A stretch of DNA of 64,000 nt, from contig AP026542.1 of NCBI GenBank assembly GCA_026075535.2, forward strand, positions 62,001 through 126,000, given 5' to 3'. The position numbers were made by a program, and so were the translations under genes. This document shows positions 44,922-55,933 of this stretch, one piece after another. How positions within the stretch are numbered: the stretch's first letter is position 1; each line of letters starts with the position of its first letter. Under the pieces are notes generated by a model. The model ran no database searches and was not told the origin of the DNA. It saw nothing but the letters and a program-made list of their open reading frames with translations. Source of the DNA: Tricholoma matsutake. Its lineage: Eukaryota > Basidiomycota > Agaricomycetes > Agaricales > Tricholomataceae.

Positions 44922-46880
44922 CCAGTACTGTTGGTAGTGTGGTCTTCTGCAAGGGGACTTTATGCCTGTTATTTTTAAGCTGGGTGTTATATTGGATTGT
45001 CCATTTGATGACCTGGTGGCCCTATTAATCTGGCATATCATTCACACTGAGGATATTTGGAAAAGGGCATGCTCTACCTTTATAGGGCTTACAGAAAAAA
45101 TGCCCCTCACTGATATTATCAACTGGGCAAAGAAAGAAGAACAGCCTCACTTATTTTATAATGGATTGGAGTTGGTTGTTTGGTACTGGATCACATACAA
45201 GAAAAACTCAAATAATTCCTAGTAAGGCTCTTTAATAGTGATATTAATACATATTGTAGTATAACTGGTATATATTTTATTTGCAGTGTAGATATATAAA
45301 AATAATTACTTGAATACATGCAACTTCCCATATGAAAAGATCAAGTTTCTACCAGAAACCTCCTATTCATGGTTTGACTTTGGGAAGTTTTGCTTCATCA
45401 TCTTCATACATATTGCCTGATCCACATTGAATTATTTAACCAATATTCCTTTCTCAACATGCCCATTCTTCTCAGAAAAATTGATTTGGGGCATCCTACA
45501 TCCATTGACTCCATCCGCCTGCTCCAATTTAGAACAGAGTGTACCTCTGCCTTTACTACACACAGACCATGATTTCACCCAGGAGTGGTGTAATTTCTCA
45601 TCCAAACCTTTTGGAAGTGACCTTAATTCCTTATTATAAAGAATGATTTTGTATGTGAGTGCCTGACCTATGGAATGGGGAGCTTGCTTAGGTTTTGCTC
45701 AAATTCAAAGTCAGTCAGCAAGCACCATTGCACACGCTGCATCATCCCATTTTAAGTTGCTGTCATAGATAATTGGAGAGCTTGCTCCCCTTTGTTATGC
45801 TACTGAGCCAAAATGCAGATGATTGGTAAGCGACACTGGTTTTGTAGTTGTTTGGTTTTTGTAACCCCCATGGGAATTGGAGCCCCTGTGAGACTGGCAG
45901 CGTATTCCCACTGTTCTCTGAATGTCAACAGGGGGATGTAAATACCAAGTCAGGAGACTCAACAGCCATGAATCTTTATCCATGTTACATGAACATAAGG
46001 CTAACTCAACTCAGAAATCCAAATGGGAAGAAGACAAATTAATCAAATGAGCAATACAAGACTGGACAGGCCCAGCATAGACTTACAGGAGAATTGGGTT
46101 CTGTGACAAAACACCCAAGAGACAACTGAGCAGGAAATACTCCAAAAACGCACAAGACAATCCAAGAACAAGAAATCAAGGCATAGGGGGGGGGGGACAG
46201 TGGGGGACATTACTGAGACCAATTCTGATCCTCTTCCCCATGAGCAGGTGGACCTCAATACCCCCCAATCAACTTAATGAATGGAGGTTCAACTGCAACC
46301 CATGCACATGAATCTTGAACTCAGATGCTTGTTTGTCAACAGAGCACCCACATAGTTGTGCCCAAAGGCATTCACCACCATCACCCAACACCCTGTTGCC
46401 AGGGTGGGTTACAAGAAAAAAGAAGAATATTGCAAAAGTACAAACAACATAACTACATAAGGAGTATAGTGGGAGGGAGGGGATAGGAAAATAGAGAAAA
46501 CAGGAAGTGGGAGGTGGATGAGAGTCAACATCAGTGAAATGATGTAAAGGTTCAGTCCTTTATGCAGTCTTACTCACTACAGACACCCAGAGCATGACCA
46601 AATGGTATTGCTGTAGGTATGGTAGCAGTGTAAGAAAGTCCATTACCTAATACTAAACCAGTCCCAAATAAGGAATGTACCAGGGGTACAGTTAAGTATA
46701 AACAAGTTTCATTACATGCCCCCTTTTGAGATTGCTTGGTGCAATCTAAGTAAAGTAAAGGAGAGTGAGAAAAGTAAAGGAACGATTGTAGGTAATTGTC
46801 CATATAATAAGAGATAAGAACCATGGGTGGCCGTTAGGACCCAACCATATCAGTCCTCTGTATGTTGGCAGTGGTGAAGG
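44922..46880. other. Long stretch with no recognised gene
   Basis: A plus ORF at 44962-45222 (FKLGVILDCPFDDLVALLIWHIIH) is possible coding sequence but unrecognised. 45230-45330 is AT-rich. 46190-46198 is a G-run of nine. Near 46716 the minus strand has a purine tract (CTCAAAAGGGGGC) followed by TGTAATGAAACTTG, which could be a PPT and LTR start, but no partner LTR was found. Confidence 0.4.
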
Positions 46881-46889
46881 CAGCAAGTT

Positions 46890-48870
46890 AGGTAGTGGGG
46901 TGCGATGCGGAAAGGGATGACAGTGAGTGTGGTTGCAACAAGGGCAGGTGGCCATTCTCTTCATCTAGGTCCATCTCCTCCGCGGATGGCAGTCTCTCAG
47001 TGGAGGTGGTTGGGCCTGCAGTCGGTTCTCCCATTTCCTCATCCTCAGTCATAGGTCATGCTGAGGGCTCCCACTCCACAATAAGGTCATCGGTGGCTAG
47101 TTGGGCAAAGAGTTGGTTGATGTGGGGGTCTTCTCCCACTAGTAACCAGTTGCAGCTGTCATCGAGGCAGTAGTGGTTGTGGTCCTCCTTGGTGGTTCAC
47201 AGCATGTGGATTCAACCCACGTCCTCTGCTGTTGGGGTATACCACCCATCCCACTCAGGAATGGCTGGGGGCAGGCCATGCACACCCAACCAGTGGATGT
47301 GTTCATTGTCCATGTCCTGGTAATTCACCTCAGCTTCAGGGGAGTGGTTGTAGTGATGGTTGAGGTAGTGGAGGCCATAGGTATAGGTGTGGTCCACCCA
47401 GGTGAGAGGAATGTGGTTGGTGGCCAGGGTAGCCAGGACTTCATCAGCTGTGAGTTCAGGGCCCCAATGCTCTCCAAAGTCCATCTATGTCAGGGTGACT
47501 GACCGGGGAGGGGAAATGAAGGGTTCAATGGAGGGGGCCTGCATCACTGAGTCTGCGAGATACTCAGTGTAGTGGCCAGGTACTGCGACGATGCCAGCAA
47601 AGTGGCAGATGAACGATGCCTGACCAGAGGTGGATGTGGGGCACAGTGCCTGCGCCAGTTGGAACCCAAAGACACTGTGGTAGTGAACCTGGAGGGCGTA
47701 GTTAAAGGCCACACTGATGAATTGATTGGGGGTTCTGGGGTGTCCATGATACAATATGTATTGTGCCCAGTCAGCCAGCATGAATGGTTGGTCAGCATTG
47801 GGGGCAGCCAGACCTGGATTGTTGTGGCAAGGGCCAGTGGGAGTCCACGATGATGTGTCATGGGGGATGCATTCATGAGCCCAGACAGGGTGACCCTTCA
47901 CGAAGGGAGGAGTTATGTGGGAGGGGCGGTAGTCATCCTCCAGTGCCATTAGCATTGCTCGGTCCCATCAACAATGCAAGCAGAGGTATGCCAGCTGTCA
48001 TACTTCGCCTAACAGTAGGAAGCCCTCTGCACAATCGATGGCAAGTTCACGGGAGTTGGCAATGAGGGCTGTGAGGTCATGCACTTCCTGGGATTCTTGG
48101 GGAGGCCACACATTGCCATGTAGTACAGCCAACAGTTGTCCTCAGGGGTGTACAATGTCACACCATCCATTTCTGCCTGAGCTGCCCTCGCTGCCATGTT
48201 CCCTGCGAGGACACGATTTGAGGAGGGGGAGTGGTAAAAGTACTGGGCCAGCATTCCATGGAACACATTGTTACGTTCCAGAAACTGGCTGACTGTCACC
48301 ACCCCTAGGCCATCTGGCACCTGCCCTGGTTGCAACATGTTGTATTGATGATGTCGGCGGATCTCCTCCTTGACGTTCTTTCCCTTATTCTTCAGTTTCT
48401 TATTGTGCTCTTTCTTAATCTTGTGGTTATGAGGGAGCCATTGTTCTACCTGCTGCTTAGTCTCACCCTCTATCGGGTCCCACAAGTCCTGCCTCCACTT
48501 GTTGTCATTGACTGAGTCATCAATTGTCTCCGACAGGAGGGGTTGCTCCAGTGACGTATTGATGGGAGGAGTGGGTGCACAGGGAAGAGCAGTAGGCATG
48601 ACATGCGTGGTGGGTACTGGAGCTTGTCCCTCCCCTCGTCCAAGTTTCCAAGTTGAGGCCTTTGGGGGAGGAGGTTCAGTAGCCTCATCCTCCTTAGGTG
48701 CCTCGACGTGGGGCTTGTGCGGTGCAGCTTCAGGAGCAGATTCCAGAGGCTCTTGTACTTGTTGTGGGCAAGGACAGGCCTCTCATGCTGGTTCGAGCAC
48801 TTCAGATGGTTGGGTGGTCGATACCCCGCCATCGTCGATGCCAGGTTTACATTTCTGTTGATGAACAGTG
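46890..48870 (-). pseudogene. Dispersed basidiomycete hypothetical gene, broken
   Basis: Minus-strand segments in series: 48599-48009 (basic KKEHNKKLKNKGKNVKEEIRRHHQYNM, then VTVSQFLERNNVFHGMLAQYF), 47955-47485 (LMALEDDYRPSHITPPFVKGHPVWAHECIP, ADWAQYILYHGHPRTPNQFISVAFNY), 47484-47212 (LATNHIPLTWVDHTYTYGLHYLNHHYN, DNEHIHWLGVHGLPPAIPEWDGWYTPT) and an acidic C-terminus (47170-46890). The first and second segments are in different frames after a TAG at 48009; the second and third are in one frame separated by a TAG at 47485. The DWDGW-like end is one I associate with common agaricomycete hypothetical proteins. Function unknown. Confidence 0.45.
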
Positions 48871-48992
48871 TCATCTATATCGTCACGACGGGGGGATGCG
48901 GGGCATTTGTGCATGGCTTGTATGAGGCATGTTTCTGCATCTTGTTGTGCCCGCTTTGCCTTCTTGAGTTTGTCCCAGAGGCTGTCGATCAT

Positions 48993-50177
48993 TGATAGGT
49001 TGTCTCCTTGGCTCAAAGGCCGATTCACCATTTCAACCATATTCTAATCACATCAGCTAACTCCTACAAGGTCCCAGATGCAGCACGACCCAGTCTATTG
49101 ATCGCGATATCATATGGACCGCATCAAAACATCACCAGCAACATCAATCGTATCAAGAGCCCACATTGCACAACCTTAGGACTACCCCGAAAGCCCCTAA
49201 AACCCCTTCTAAACAACCATCGAACATCCCCGATCATCTTTGAACAAACTGCGACTGTGATCGAACATTGTCAACCATTGTCGAGCATCATCGATCAATA
49301 TTGAGAGACTACAAGTGACATCAGGCACCACATTTGTTATCTATATGGTGGAATACCATGCGCCAGGAAGGATTCCAACTCGTGCCCAAACCTGCTGATA
49401 GTAGGTCAGCCTCATTCCAAGTCCCTATCGCGTACAGAACCCACTGGACAGATTATTGCGAGACTTAGCACAGTTTATACACAAAGGACAGTCTCTTTTT
49501 AGTTCTTTCTCTTTATTACTCTTTCATCATATGATACATCTCTTTCTTCTTCGGATTCCAGTCTCCTTTTTGGCCTTGTGCCTTAACTCATATCTGTTGC
49601 CTCATGTTCTACACATGTTTCTCATTCCATTTTAGGAAGTTTCTTTAAAACATATAAAACTCATAAAACTCTGTAGTATCTACTGGAAAATGGAAGAAAT
49701 TGTCTTCACCTATTGTCTTGTATACAGTTCTAAGCATCCGATCAATCTTCTAAGTCTCTATGAGTTTTCTTGATTGACAAGAAACCTCTGCGATTATCGT
49801 TGTCCTCGATCTTTCTACGATCCTCTGATCATTATCACTAGCAACCATTTCAACACGTCCTAGCCATTGGCTATAGCCTTCATATACTTTCAACCTATCA
49901 AAAGGTCCTCGGAATTCACACTTCAACCATCGATGATAGAACTCGTTCACTGTCGATCTCATCGATTGTCCTCAATATCGATCAATACTCGATTGGACCG
50001 CCCCAAGCACCTTCATCTCCCATAGCACTATCTTCATGACTAGTACCAACTAGTTATCTACCCATAGGTTGGACCATGAACATTCAGAATGATTTGCACC
50101 CTTCCTTGGACTCGTCGCAATTATCATTGATTGCCTCATTGGCAGTTTAGGTGGTTTTCCCAGGTTGAGCATCATCA
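48993..50177 (+). mobile_element. Solo LTR B, 1185 bp
   Basis: Begins TGATAGGTTGTCTCC and ends GAGCATCATCA, flanked by TCAT at 48989-48992 and 50178-50181. It is the uninterrupted counterpart of solo LTR A and shows the empty target of the MITE near 49033. No internal region attached. Confidence 0.75.
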
Positions 50178-50181
50178 TCAT

Positions 50182-50398
50182 GTCAAGTAGTCACCCAACG
50201 ACTACTTGCATGAGACCATCTCCCTCTAGGATGTCGGCGAGACTGGGGTCTATGTCAGCTCTGTCAAGCCAATGGAGTAGCTTGTCCAGCTGCTCGACAC
50301 GTTCTTCCCATTCCTGCTTGACTAACTCCTCCTCCGTTGCCCATGTCTTGCCTTTTCCTTTTGTCTGGGTGGGTCGAATAGACCCTCCCTGGTGAGTA
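50182..50398 (-). other. Unassigned minus-strand ORF between LTR B and PLE copy C
   Basis: The minus strand is open as THQGGSIRPTQTKGKGKTWATEEELVKQEWEERVEQLDKLLHWLDRADID. The charged, helical composition is unlike a random shadow and could be a Gag or hypothetical protein fragment cut by the PLE insertion or junction at about 50399. Confidence 0.3.
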
Positions 50399-51366
50399 GG
50401 TTTGGTTGGTGGTTTGAACGTGAACTCAATGTCCTTGGCCATCCCTTGATACCATTCTATGGGAGGTTCATCGACGACATCATTAGTATTGTCTACGCTT
50501 CTACTGAAGAAGAAGCAGTGCAAATTATGAGTAACGTTAAGTTCGAAGGATGTGTGATTGAATGGGGCGCGTCGGATAGATTCCTACCCTTCTTGGATAT
50601 GACGATCTATCGCGATTCGCAAAATCGTGTGCAGCATATGCCTTACCAGAAAGCGCGCTGCCATCAAGAGAGAATTCCATGGATATCACACCACCCCCTC
50701 GACGTTAAATGAGGAACGTATTTAGGTGAGATGTCACGGTTAGCCACCCTGTGTAGTTTACATACTCATTACATAGATGCAATAAAGAGCCTGAGTGCTT
50801 TATACATTGTGCGTGGATACCCGTCGAACCTTATTACAAACTGGACTAAGAATAATATTACAACCCATTGGCAGAATCGCTTGGCTAATACCAAACGTGA
50901 GCACGAGGACGTTTTAGTACTGAAATCCGAGTTTAATACAGCATGGAACTACTTTAATGCAAAAGAACTAGGTGATACAGTCCTAGGCTACTGGCGCGGC
51001 TGGCTTGCCGCCGTGGATGCAGGGACACTCTCGAGCAGATCTGCATACGGACAGTTCACTGGCGATAACGGCGACCTTGAGTGGGTAGACTCGGCATTCT
51101 GTGTCAATGCTTCTACTCCTCTTGGTCCACGCCCTATCCCAGATGTCCAGAAAGTAGGCCTGGCTAATCGGAAATTGATAGTTTCGCGTAAACGAACGCG
51201 AAATCTATTTGACCTTACCAGTCTTTGGAAAAAGACTGTACTCACCACGTTAGATAAGGATTCTTTAGATGCAGATGACCACGTCGAAGATGATGATGAG
51301 GAAAGCTCCTCTGATATGTCTTCTGACGATCCTGCATACTTATTCCAGGTTATTGGTTACCGTTGA
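50399..51366 (+). pseudogene. PLE reverse transcriptase, C-terminal half
   Basis: Reads FGWWFERELNVLGHPLIPFYGRFIDDIISIVYAS, with the catalytic Asp-Asp pair, then GCVIEWGASDRFLPFLDMTIYRD, HQERIPWISHHPLDVK (the PLE SxHP...K motif), a TGA at 50710-50712, GTYLGEMSRLATLCS, FNTAWNYFNAKELGDTVLGYWRGW, RTRNLFDLTSLWKKTVL and an acidic end EDDDEESSSDMSSDD. Everything N-terminal to the palm's last part is missing. The stop splits the ORF in two and is shared with copy B. Confidence 0.75.
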
Positions 51367-51693
51367 ACAGACGGTAAAGGTATGGACCCGCAACCCCAAG
51401 AGGGAGACGGTCTTGTTACACTCACTGTGGTAAACTGCCCTCGGGTAAGCTACTCCTAGTACCTAAGCGTCTTAGGGAAGATGGTAGTATGGTGGACCCT
51501 GTGAAGTTTCAAGATTCAGACGCGTTGACGTTAGTAGGGTAAGTGCCCTACCATTTGCCGATGCAGTAAGCGGCTGCTAACCAATAATGATAACATAGTT
51601 CTTTCAGACAAATAAACAATTGTCTCACGGACATTGTACGAAGTAATTTTTCGCACATTGATTCCTAGGGGATCACTTATAGCTTAAGTGGTT

Positions 51694-51834
51694 AACCCAA
51701 ACCCTAACCGTGAGTCTTAATGCTTAATCGTATTAAATATCAGTCGGATAACTAAATTTACTTTAGCTAACCCGAACTCTAACCCTAAACCCTAAAAGGG
51801 AACCCTAAAAAGGAACCCTAAGGGCGTTTATGTT
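51694..51834. repeat. Degenerate interstitial telomere-like repeats
   Basis: AACCCAAACCCTAACC at 51694-51709, then at 51767-51834 a run of CTAACCC, TCTAACCCTAAACCCTAAAAGGG and AACCCTAAAAAGGAACCCTAAGGG. These are variants of the fungal CCCTAA repeat inside the 3' region of the PLE. Confidence 0.8.
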
Positions 51835-51952
51835 AGCCTACGGCGTCGGGACGTCGGGAATGGGCGGGTCGGAGTGCTCACCGCTGTATGCCACTTTGTT
51901 GTGGCGGCGGGGGGTAGTCGGGATTGCACAGATATGCCTTGCTTAGGCTCGG

Positions 51953-51960
51953 TATATAAG
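51953..51960 (+). promoter_or_regulatory. TATA-like element in the PLE 3' region
   Basis: TATATAAG follows a CpG-rich stretch (51840-51930). PLE copies often sit in tandem with promoter and ribozyme in the shared terminal region, so this could serve a downstream copy. The assignment is inference only. Confidence 0.3.
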
Positions 51961-52179
51961 TATTTTCCTTATCTGCTTATCTTTCTATATTTAGAGGAAA
52001 CTCCCATCGGCTTCGGCTTGCTTGGTAAAGTTTTCTATTTTTAGAAATTATTGATCGGCCATTCAGCGATCGGTAAGCGTTCTTTATAATAAAGATGACT
52101 GATTATTGTTTATGGCCGAGGCCGTGATTGAAATCACCCTCGGTGTTTGTCATGCTGATCCTTATCAGCGCGAGATATC

Positions 52180-52241
52180 GGACCTGAAGAGCTTATAAAA
52201 GCGAAACAGGATGCACTAGGATAACCCAGTGCCTGTCGTCC
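52180..52241 (+). ncRNA. Predicted type I hammerhead ribozyme
   Basis: All conserved core parts are in order. Stem I pairs 52180-52183 (GGAC) with 52238-52241 (GTCC). The core CTGAAGA is 52184-52190 (consensus CUGANGA). Stem II pairs 52191-52194 (GCTT) with 52199-52202 (AAGC) around ATAA. GAAA is 52203-52206. Stem III pairs 52206-52210 (ACAGG) with 52232-52236 (CCTGT), has a 3-base bulge, then 52214-52217 (CACT) with 52228-52231 (AGTG) and a small GG-ATAA-CC tip. The cleavage triplet GTC is 52235-52237, so self-cleavage is predicted after 52237. Hammerheads are reported in Penelope-like elements. Activity is not shown; stem I is only four pairs. Confidence 0.8.
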
Positions 52242-52283
52242 TTCACAACTCGCATACTCTTCTGTAGGTAGTAGTACACACCT

Positions 52284-52301
52284 CCCTAACCCTAACCCTA
52301 A
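52284..52301. repeat. Three perfect telomeric repeats (CCCTAA)3
   Basis: Directly follows the PLE 3' end, 42 bases after the ribozyme fold. The sense strand of the PLE carries the C-rich strand, as expected if the chromosome G-overhang primed its reverse transcription. Confidence 0.9.
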
Positions 52302-53089
52302 ATTTGACAACTGGCCAATACACACTTTGTTTTAGCTGCTCCTTTGTATCCTAAATTGTAAAGGTATTTATAAGCTGTATGCACAACAAGATAAACAAAG
52401 ACTATACAACTTTTTGCCCATACCACTGTCCTATCTGGACCATATCAATGATATTTTGCAGGTCCTGTCTACTGCAGGGAGGTGAGTTCAGCCATGTGAA
52501 CTTAGATCTGGTGCATTCATCAAACATTGAGTTGACCAAAATCCAGTACTTTACAGTCCCCCACCTGTTCCAGTGGAACCAACTTGATGTAGGAAGGCAC
52601 AACCATTTTTGGCAAAAGTAGACAGGAGGCAGATGGCAAGATGAGGACAGTGAGGGAGGGTGGATGTGATGAGTGTTTTAAGCACTGAATAAGCAGAAAG
52701 TGATGAGGATGGTAGATGGTGTCTTTGACAAGAAAAGGTTGGAGAGTAAGGTGTGATAGAGAGGGGAGGATGACAGAAGTTCAGTTGACATGTCCAGTCT
52801 GCAAGCATTATGTGAGCAATATTACAGAAGGTTGCAACATGATGGTTGAGGTTGTGCTTCAGCTGGACATGGCAAGAGAGCTGTTGATGCTGGTGATGGA
52901 TGGAGATCCAAAACCCTGTAAATGAATGGGGAGAAATACCAAGGAAGAGTTGAAATGAAATGGCATTCCAAGATAATCATGGACCTTGTGAGCAATTTGC
53001 AGATCAAGGGTAGCAGATTGTGAATCTGATAGTGGTTGGAAAGCCAATAGGGGTTGGAAGTGGGAGATAAGTTTGAGGGACAGTAGTCA

Positions 53090-54230
53090 TCAAAGAGCTG
53101 TAAGAAGGAGGGGCCAAGCTAGGTGGGGAAAGGTGAAATGAAAGATAAGGTCTTGATGAAATTGTTTGAGTGGTTGGTCAACAGGCACACAAAGAAATGT
53201 TGTGTGAGTGGTGATAACTGAAACAGGATTCTGAAAAGTTGTAAGGAAAGAAGGATCAGTGTGATCAATGGAGGGAATCATATCGGTTGATTGTGAGTCA
53301 TGAGCAGGAAGTTGAAGGACATTGGTAGGAAATTCTGGAGCTTGGTATGCATACAGATGGCTCTTCTGCCATTCAGTTTCCCACCCATATGTGGCTTGAA
53401 AGGAGTCAGCATCTTGGGCTAAAGATAAAAGCGTAGGGAGAAAAGTCAAGAATAAGAGACTGTCATCCATGGCTTCAACCATGGTGACAGGTTGAGCAAT
53501 ATGATCAAGGGGGATATGTAGGGTGTGCTGAGAGGCAACCTGAGATTGTAAAAGAAGATGGCCATGCAAGTGGGCTGACAAATCAGATAACCAATGATGG
53601 CACATGCTCATGGTCAAGGTGCACTTGAGTGGGGAAAGAGAGCCCCCCTGCTTCATGACTCCATTGACTACAAACAAATCTGTGAAACCATAAGCAGTCT
53701 TAACAGAATAAGAAACATCAGTCTGAGAAGACTGATCCAAGGCTGCAATAGAATCTGGTAGCCAATATGCAGTGAGTGTGTCATAAAAGCCCTGAGGTTC
53801 AAGCATGTCAAACCCTTTTTTCTGGTCATGTTGTAAGATGTTCAGGGGAATGACCTGTCAAGATGCCCATTTCTGGACTTGGGCAATAACAGAAAGGAGA
53901 TCCTCACCCCTGGACACCTGGCTGTGTGGCCACTTGAGAACTCAGAATAACCTGTAAGCAGGAGAGATAGGGGGATGAAAGAGTGTTTAGCCATGCAAAT
54001 GGGAGATTAAGAAGAAGATTACTGCAAGCGATACCACAATAGTTGGAGAGGAGAATATTTGACCCATGCTTGTGAATGGTGGAAATGCAAGTGGGTTTGA
54101 CACAGCTGGGAAAGTGAGAGGAGGAGATAACATAATTAAGGAGAGTTAAGACATGTGAAAGGAAGTTGTCACTGAGGGTGCATAGGAACCACTTTTCCCA
54201 ACCATCTGGACCAGGGGTTGGTCAATGATT
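53090..54230 (-). pseudogene. LINE reverse transcriptase
   Basis: The long ORF 53806-53090 begins MLEPQGFYDTLTAYWLPDSIAALD and has VNGVMKQGGSLSPLKCTLTMSM, VEAMDDSLLF (the catalytic Asp-Asp, with Met before it) and DADSFQATYGWETEWQKSHLY. The upstream frame holds GPDGWEKWFLCTLSDNFLSHVL (about 54215-54150) and NYCGIACSNLLLN, the earlier RT blocks, with several stops between. Agaricomycete LINE families with the same block order are familiar; the copy cannot be active. Confidence 0.75.
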
Positions 54231-54313
54231 TCCCTTGCCTAAAATGAGATGGAGATTAGGGAGATCCAACAAAGTTGACCATATAAATGGATCATGATGA
54301 GTTCAAGAAGCAA

Positions 54314-54957
54314 TCATGGTAATGGAGGGTGTGTCCATCCAAAGCTTTGGCTGAGGTGGGCATTGTGTGCAGTGATATAAATTGGTGAAGTATTGAGTGG
54401 TGACATTCTTGATATTTTCTGGGCTTGTAACAGTGTCATCTGGGTTATCATAAGAAGGGCAAACAAGGGCTCAGGGTAAAGAGGAAATTTTGTTAGGGAA
54501 AAAGGGCTTGGCAGACCCTCCATGTAGAACATTCTTGAGATGAAAATCAAAGGAACATGTTTGGGAGGCCAGTCTCTCTGCATGTTCTTCTCCATAAATA
54601 ATTTTGTGCAGTGAGCGATGAATGTTGCAGAGATAATCCCATAAATAGGAGAGACTTTTAAAGGGTGAGGTGTGGGAGGAATGAAAGGCATTAAAATATG
54701 CATAAACCCAGTGGTCAGAAGGAAAGACTGTGCCACAATTGATAGTGGAAAGCAAGCGGTTGACTCGCTGGAGTTCAGTGAGAATGATAAGCAGAAATTT
54801 CACTTATCTCACTTTTCAAATTTAGTTGACACCTTTTTAGCTCACCACTCAAGTATTCCCTCTCAAATTTCTGATGATGATTCCTTCTAACAACTTTATT
54901 GACTTCCCACTCAAACTTTCCAATCTGCTGCATGCCAAGCTTTCCAACTTCCATCAC
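54314..54957 (-). pseudogene. LINE endonuclease-RT linker
   Basis: ORFs 54957-54775 and 54803-54471 encode helical sequence with LTELQRVNRLLS and LHKIIYGEEHAERLASQTCSFDFHLKNVLHGGSAKPFFP, matching the helical linker before RT. Frames differ between the pieces. Confidence 0.5.
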
Positions 54958-55219
54958 ATCAACCTTGAGCAGTCAAAAAGCTCATGAATCCAACTATTGA
55001 TTTAGGGGGATATTGGAAACAAGGGGAGAATGCTGAGGGAGGAATCTCATGAGTCATCAGGTATTGCCAATGATGCGCCAAGGTGAGGAGGTGAAGTTAG
55101 GATGGTAGAAGATAAAACTGCATGATGATCTGTGCAAGGGATAAAAGTATGCAGGGTTTCAATAGTGGTGGCAGAAACCCCAAGGTGAGAGGAAGTGGCA
55201 TGATCCATGATAGAATGGT

Positions 55220-55933
55220 CTAGGGAACAGATTTGTTGTTGAGGGAGTATAGGAGCAGTGTAAGTGTAGTCAGAGGAACATTGTGATCAGTAATGGTAGA
55301 CCAACAATCAACCCCCCCAGCAGGTTGAAGAAAGGAAGCATAAAGTTGTTGGGTAAGAAGTATACAGTATGGGGAGGCTTTAGATTCAGTCAATTGAAGA
55401 GTTGCATTATAATCCCCTATAATGGACCAAGAAAAGGGTGCCAAGCGACATAGGTCAGTTAAAACTGGCCAAAATTGAATGTTATCATCAAAGGTAATCC
55501 CAGGATCCCAACTAGCATAAAACCCTATAAAGTGATGGACAAAGCCCTGTCCAGTCACAAGGGGTATTGTGATGTCAAGGGCAACAGCACAGCCTTTTAG
55601 GGAATAAGGTAACAAGAGAGATTGCACATTGAAGAGATGGCACTTCACTGCAAGAATAACCCCTCATTTGCCACAGCCATGGGCAAGAGATGGGTGCCCA
55701 GGTGACTCAATAAAGTCATAACCAGGCATATCCAACTGAGAAGCAACATGCTCAGTGGATTGAGTCTCTTGAATGACAATAGCATGTGGTTTGATCAATT
55801 GGGCAAAAGAGTTCATGGCACTGATCTTCATGGGATCAGCCAGACCATTAGCATTAATAGAAACTGCCCAAAGAGAGGCTGGAGGCAGAGAAACAGATAC
55901 AGTTGTACAGAAAGCAGCCAGGAAAATAAGCAT
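55220..55933 (-). pseudogene. LINE AP-endonuclease domain
   Basis: Reads SINANGLADPMKISAMNSF, AIVIQETQST (the Gln-Glu of the metal site), QLDMPGYDFIESPG, then a TGA at 55664-55666 where Trp is expected, GVILAVKCHLFNVQ, FVHHFIGFYASWDPG and FSWSIIGDYNATL (GDYN site). The C-terminal His region (DHNVPLTTLTLL) is degraded. The domain nicks target DNA in active elements. Confidence 0.75.

Larger units (their letters stand above)
50399..52302 (+). mobile_element. Penelope-like retroelement copy C, 5'-truncated, with telomeric 3' end
   Basis: The coding part (50399-51366) is the C-terminal half of a PLE reverse transcriptase. The CpG-rich 3' part (51370-52283) holds degenerate CCCTAA-like repeats, a TATA-like site and a hammerhead ribozyme fold, and ends in three perfect CCCTAA units at 52284-52301. 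There is no GIY-YIG endonuclease. The arrangement fits the endonuclease-deficient, telomere-attaching PLE group (Athena and Coprina types), in which C-rich telomeric repeats at the RNA 3' end let the chromosome's G-rich overhang act as primer. The 5' end is cut near 50399. Confidence 0.75.

Noticed and set aside
46560..46760. LTR and polypurine tract near 46716 (minus)
   Set aside because: No partner LTR, no duplication and no element coding region; kept only as a remark.
4050..50712. TGA read as an amino acid (recoding or altered code)
   Set aside because: Copy 2 of the Crinkler gene uses CGA at the aligned codon, intact genes end normally at TGA (for example the Crinkler copy families and 2990), and no recoding structure was seen. 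Mutation is simpler.
51694..52302. A present-day telomere
   Set aside because: Repeats are few and interrupted, and nearly 12 kb of sequence follows; they belong to a retroelement end.
53090..53806. Second Penelope-like element
   Set aside because: The RT has LINE-type blocks and is preceded by an AP endonuclease domain, so it is a LINE.
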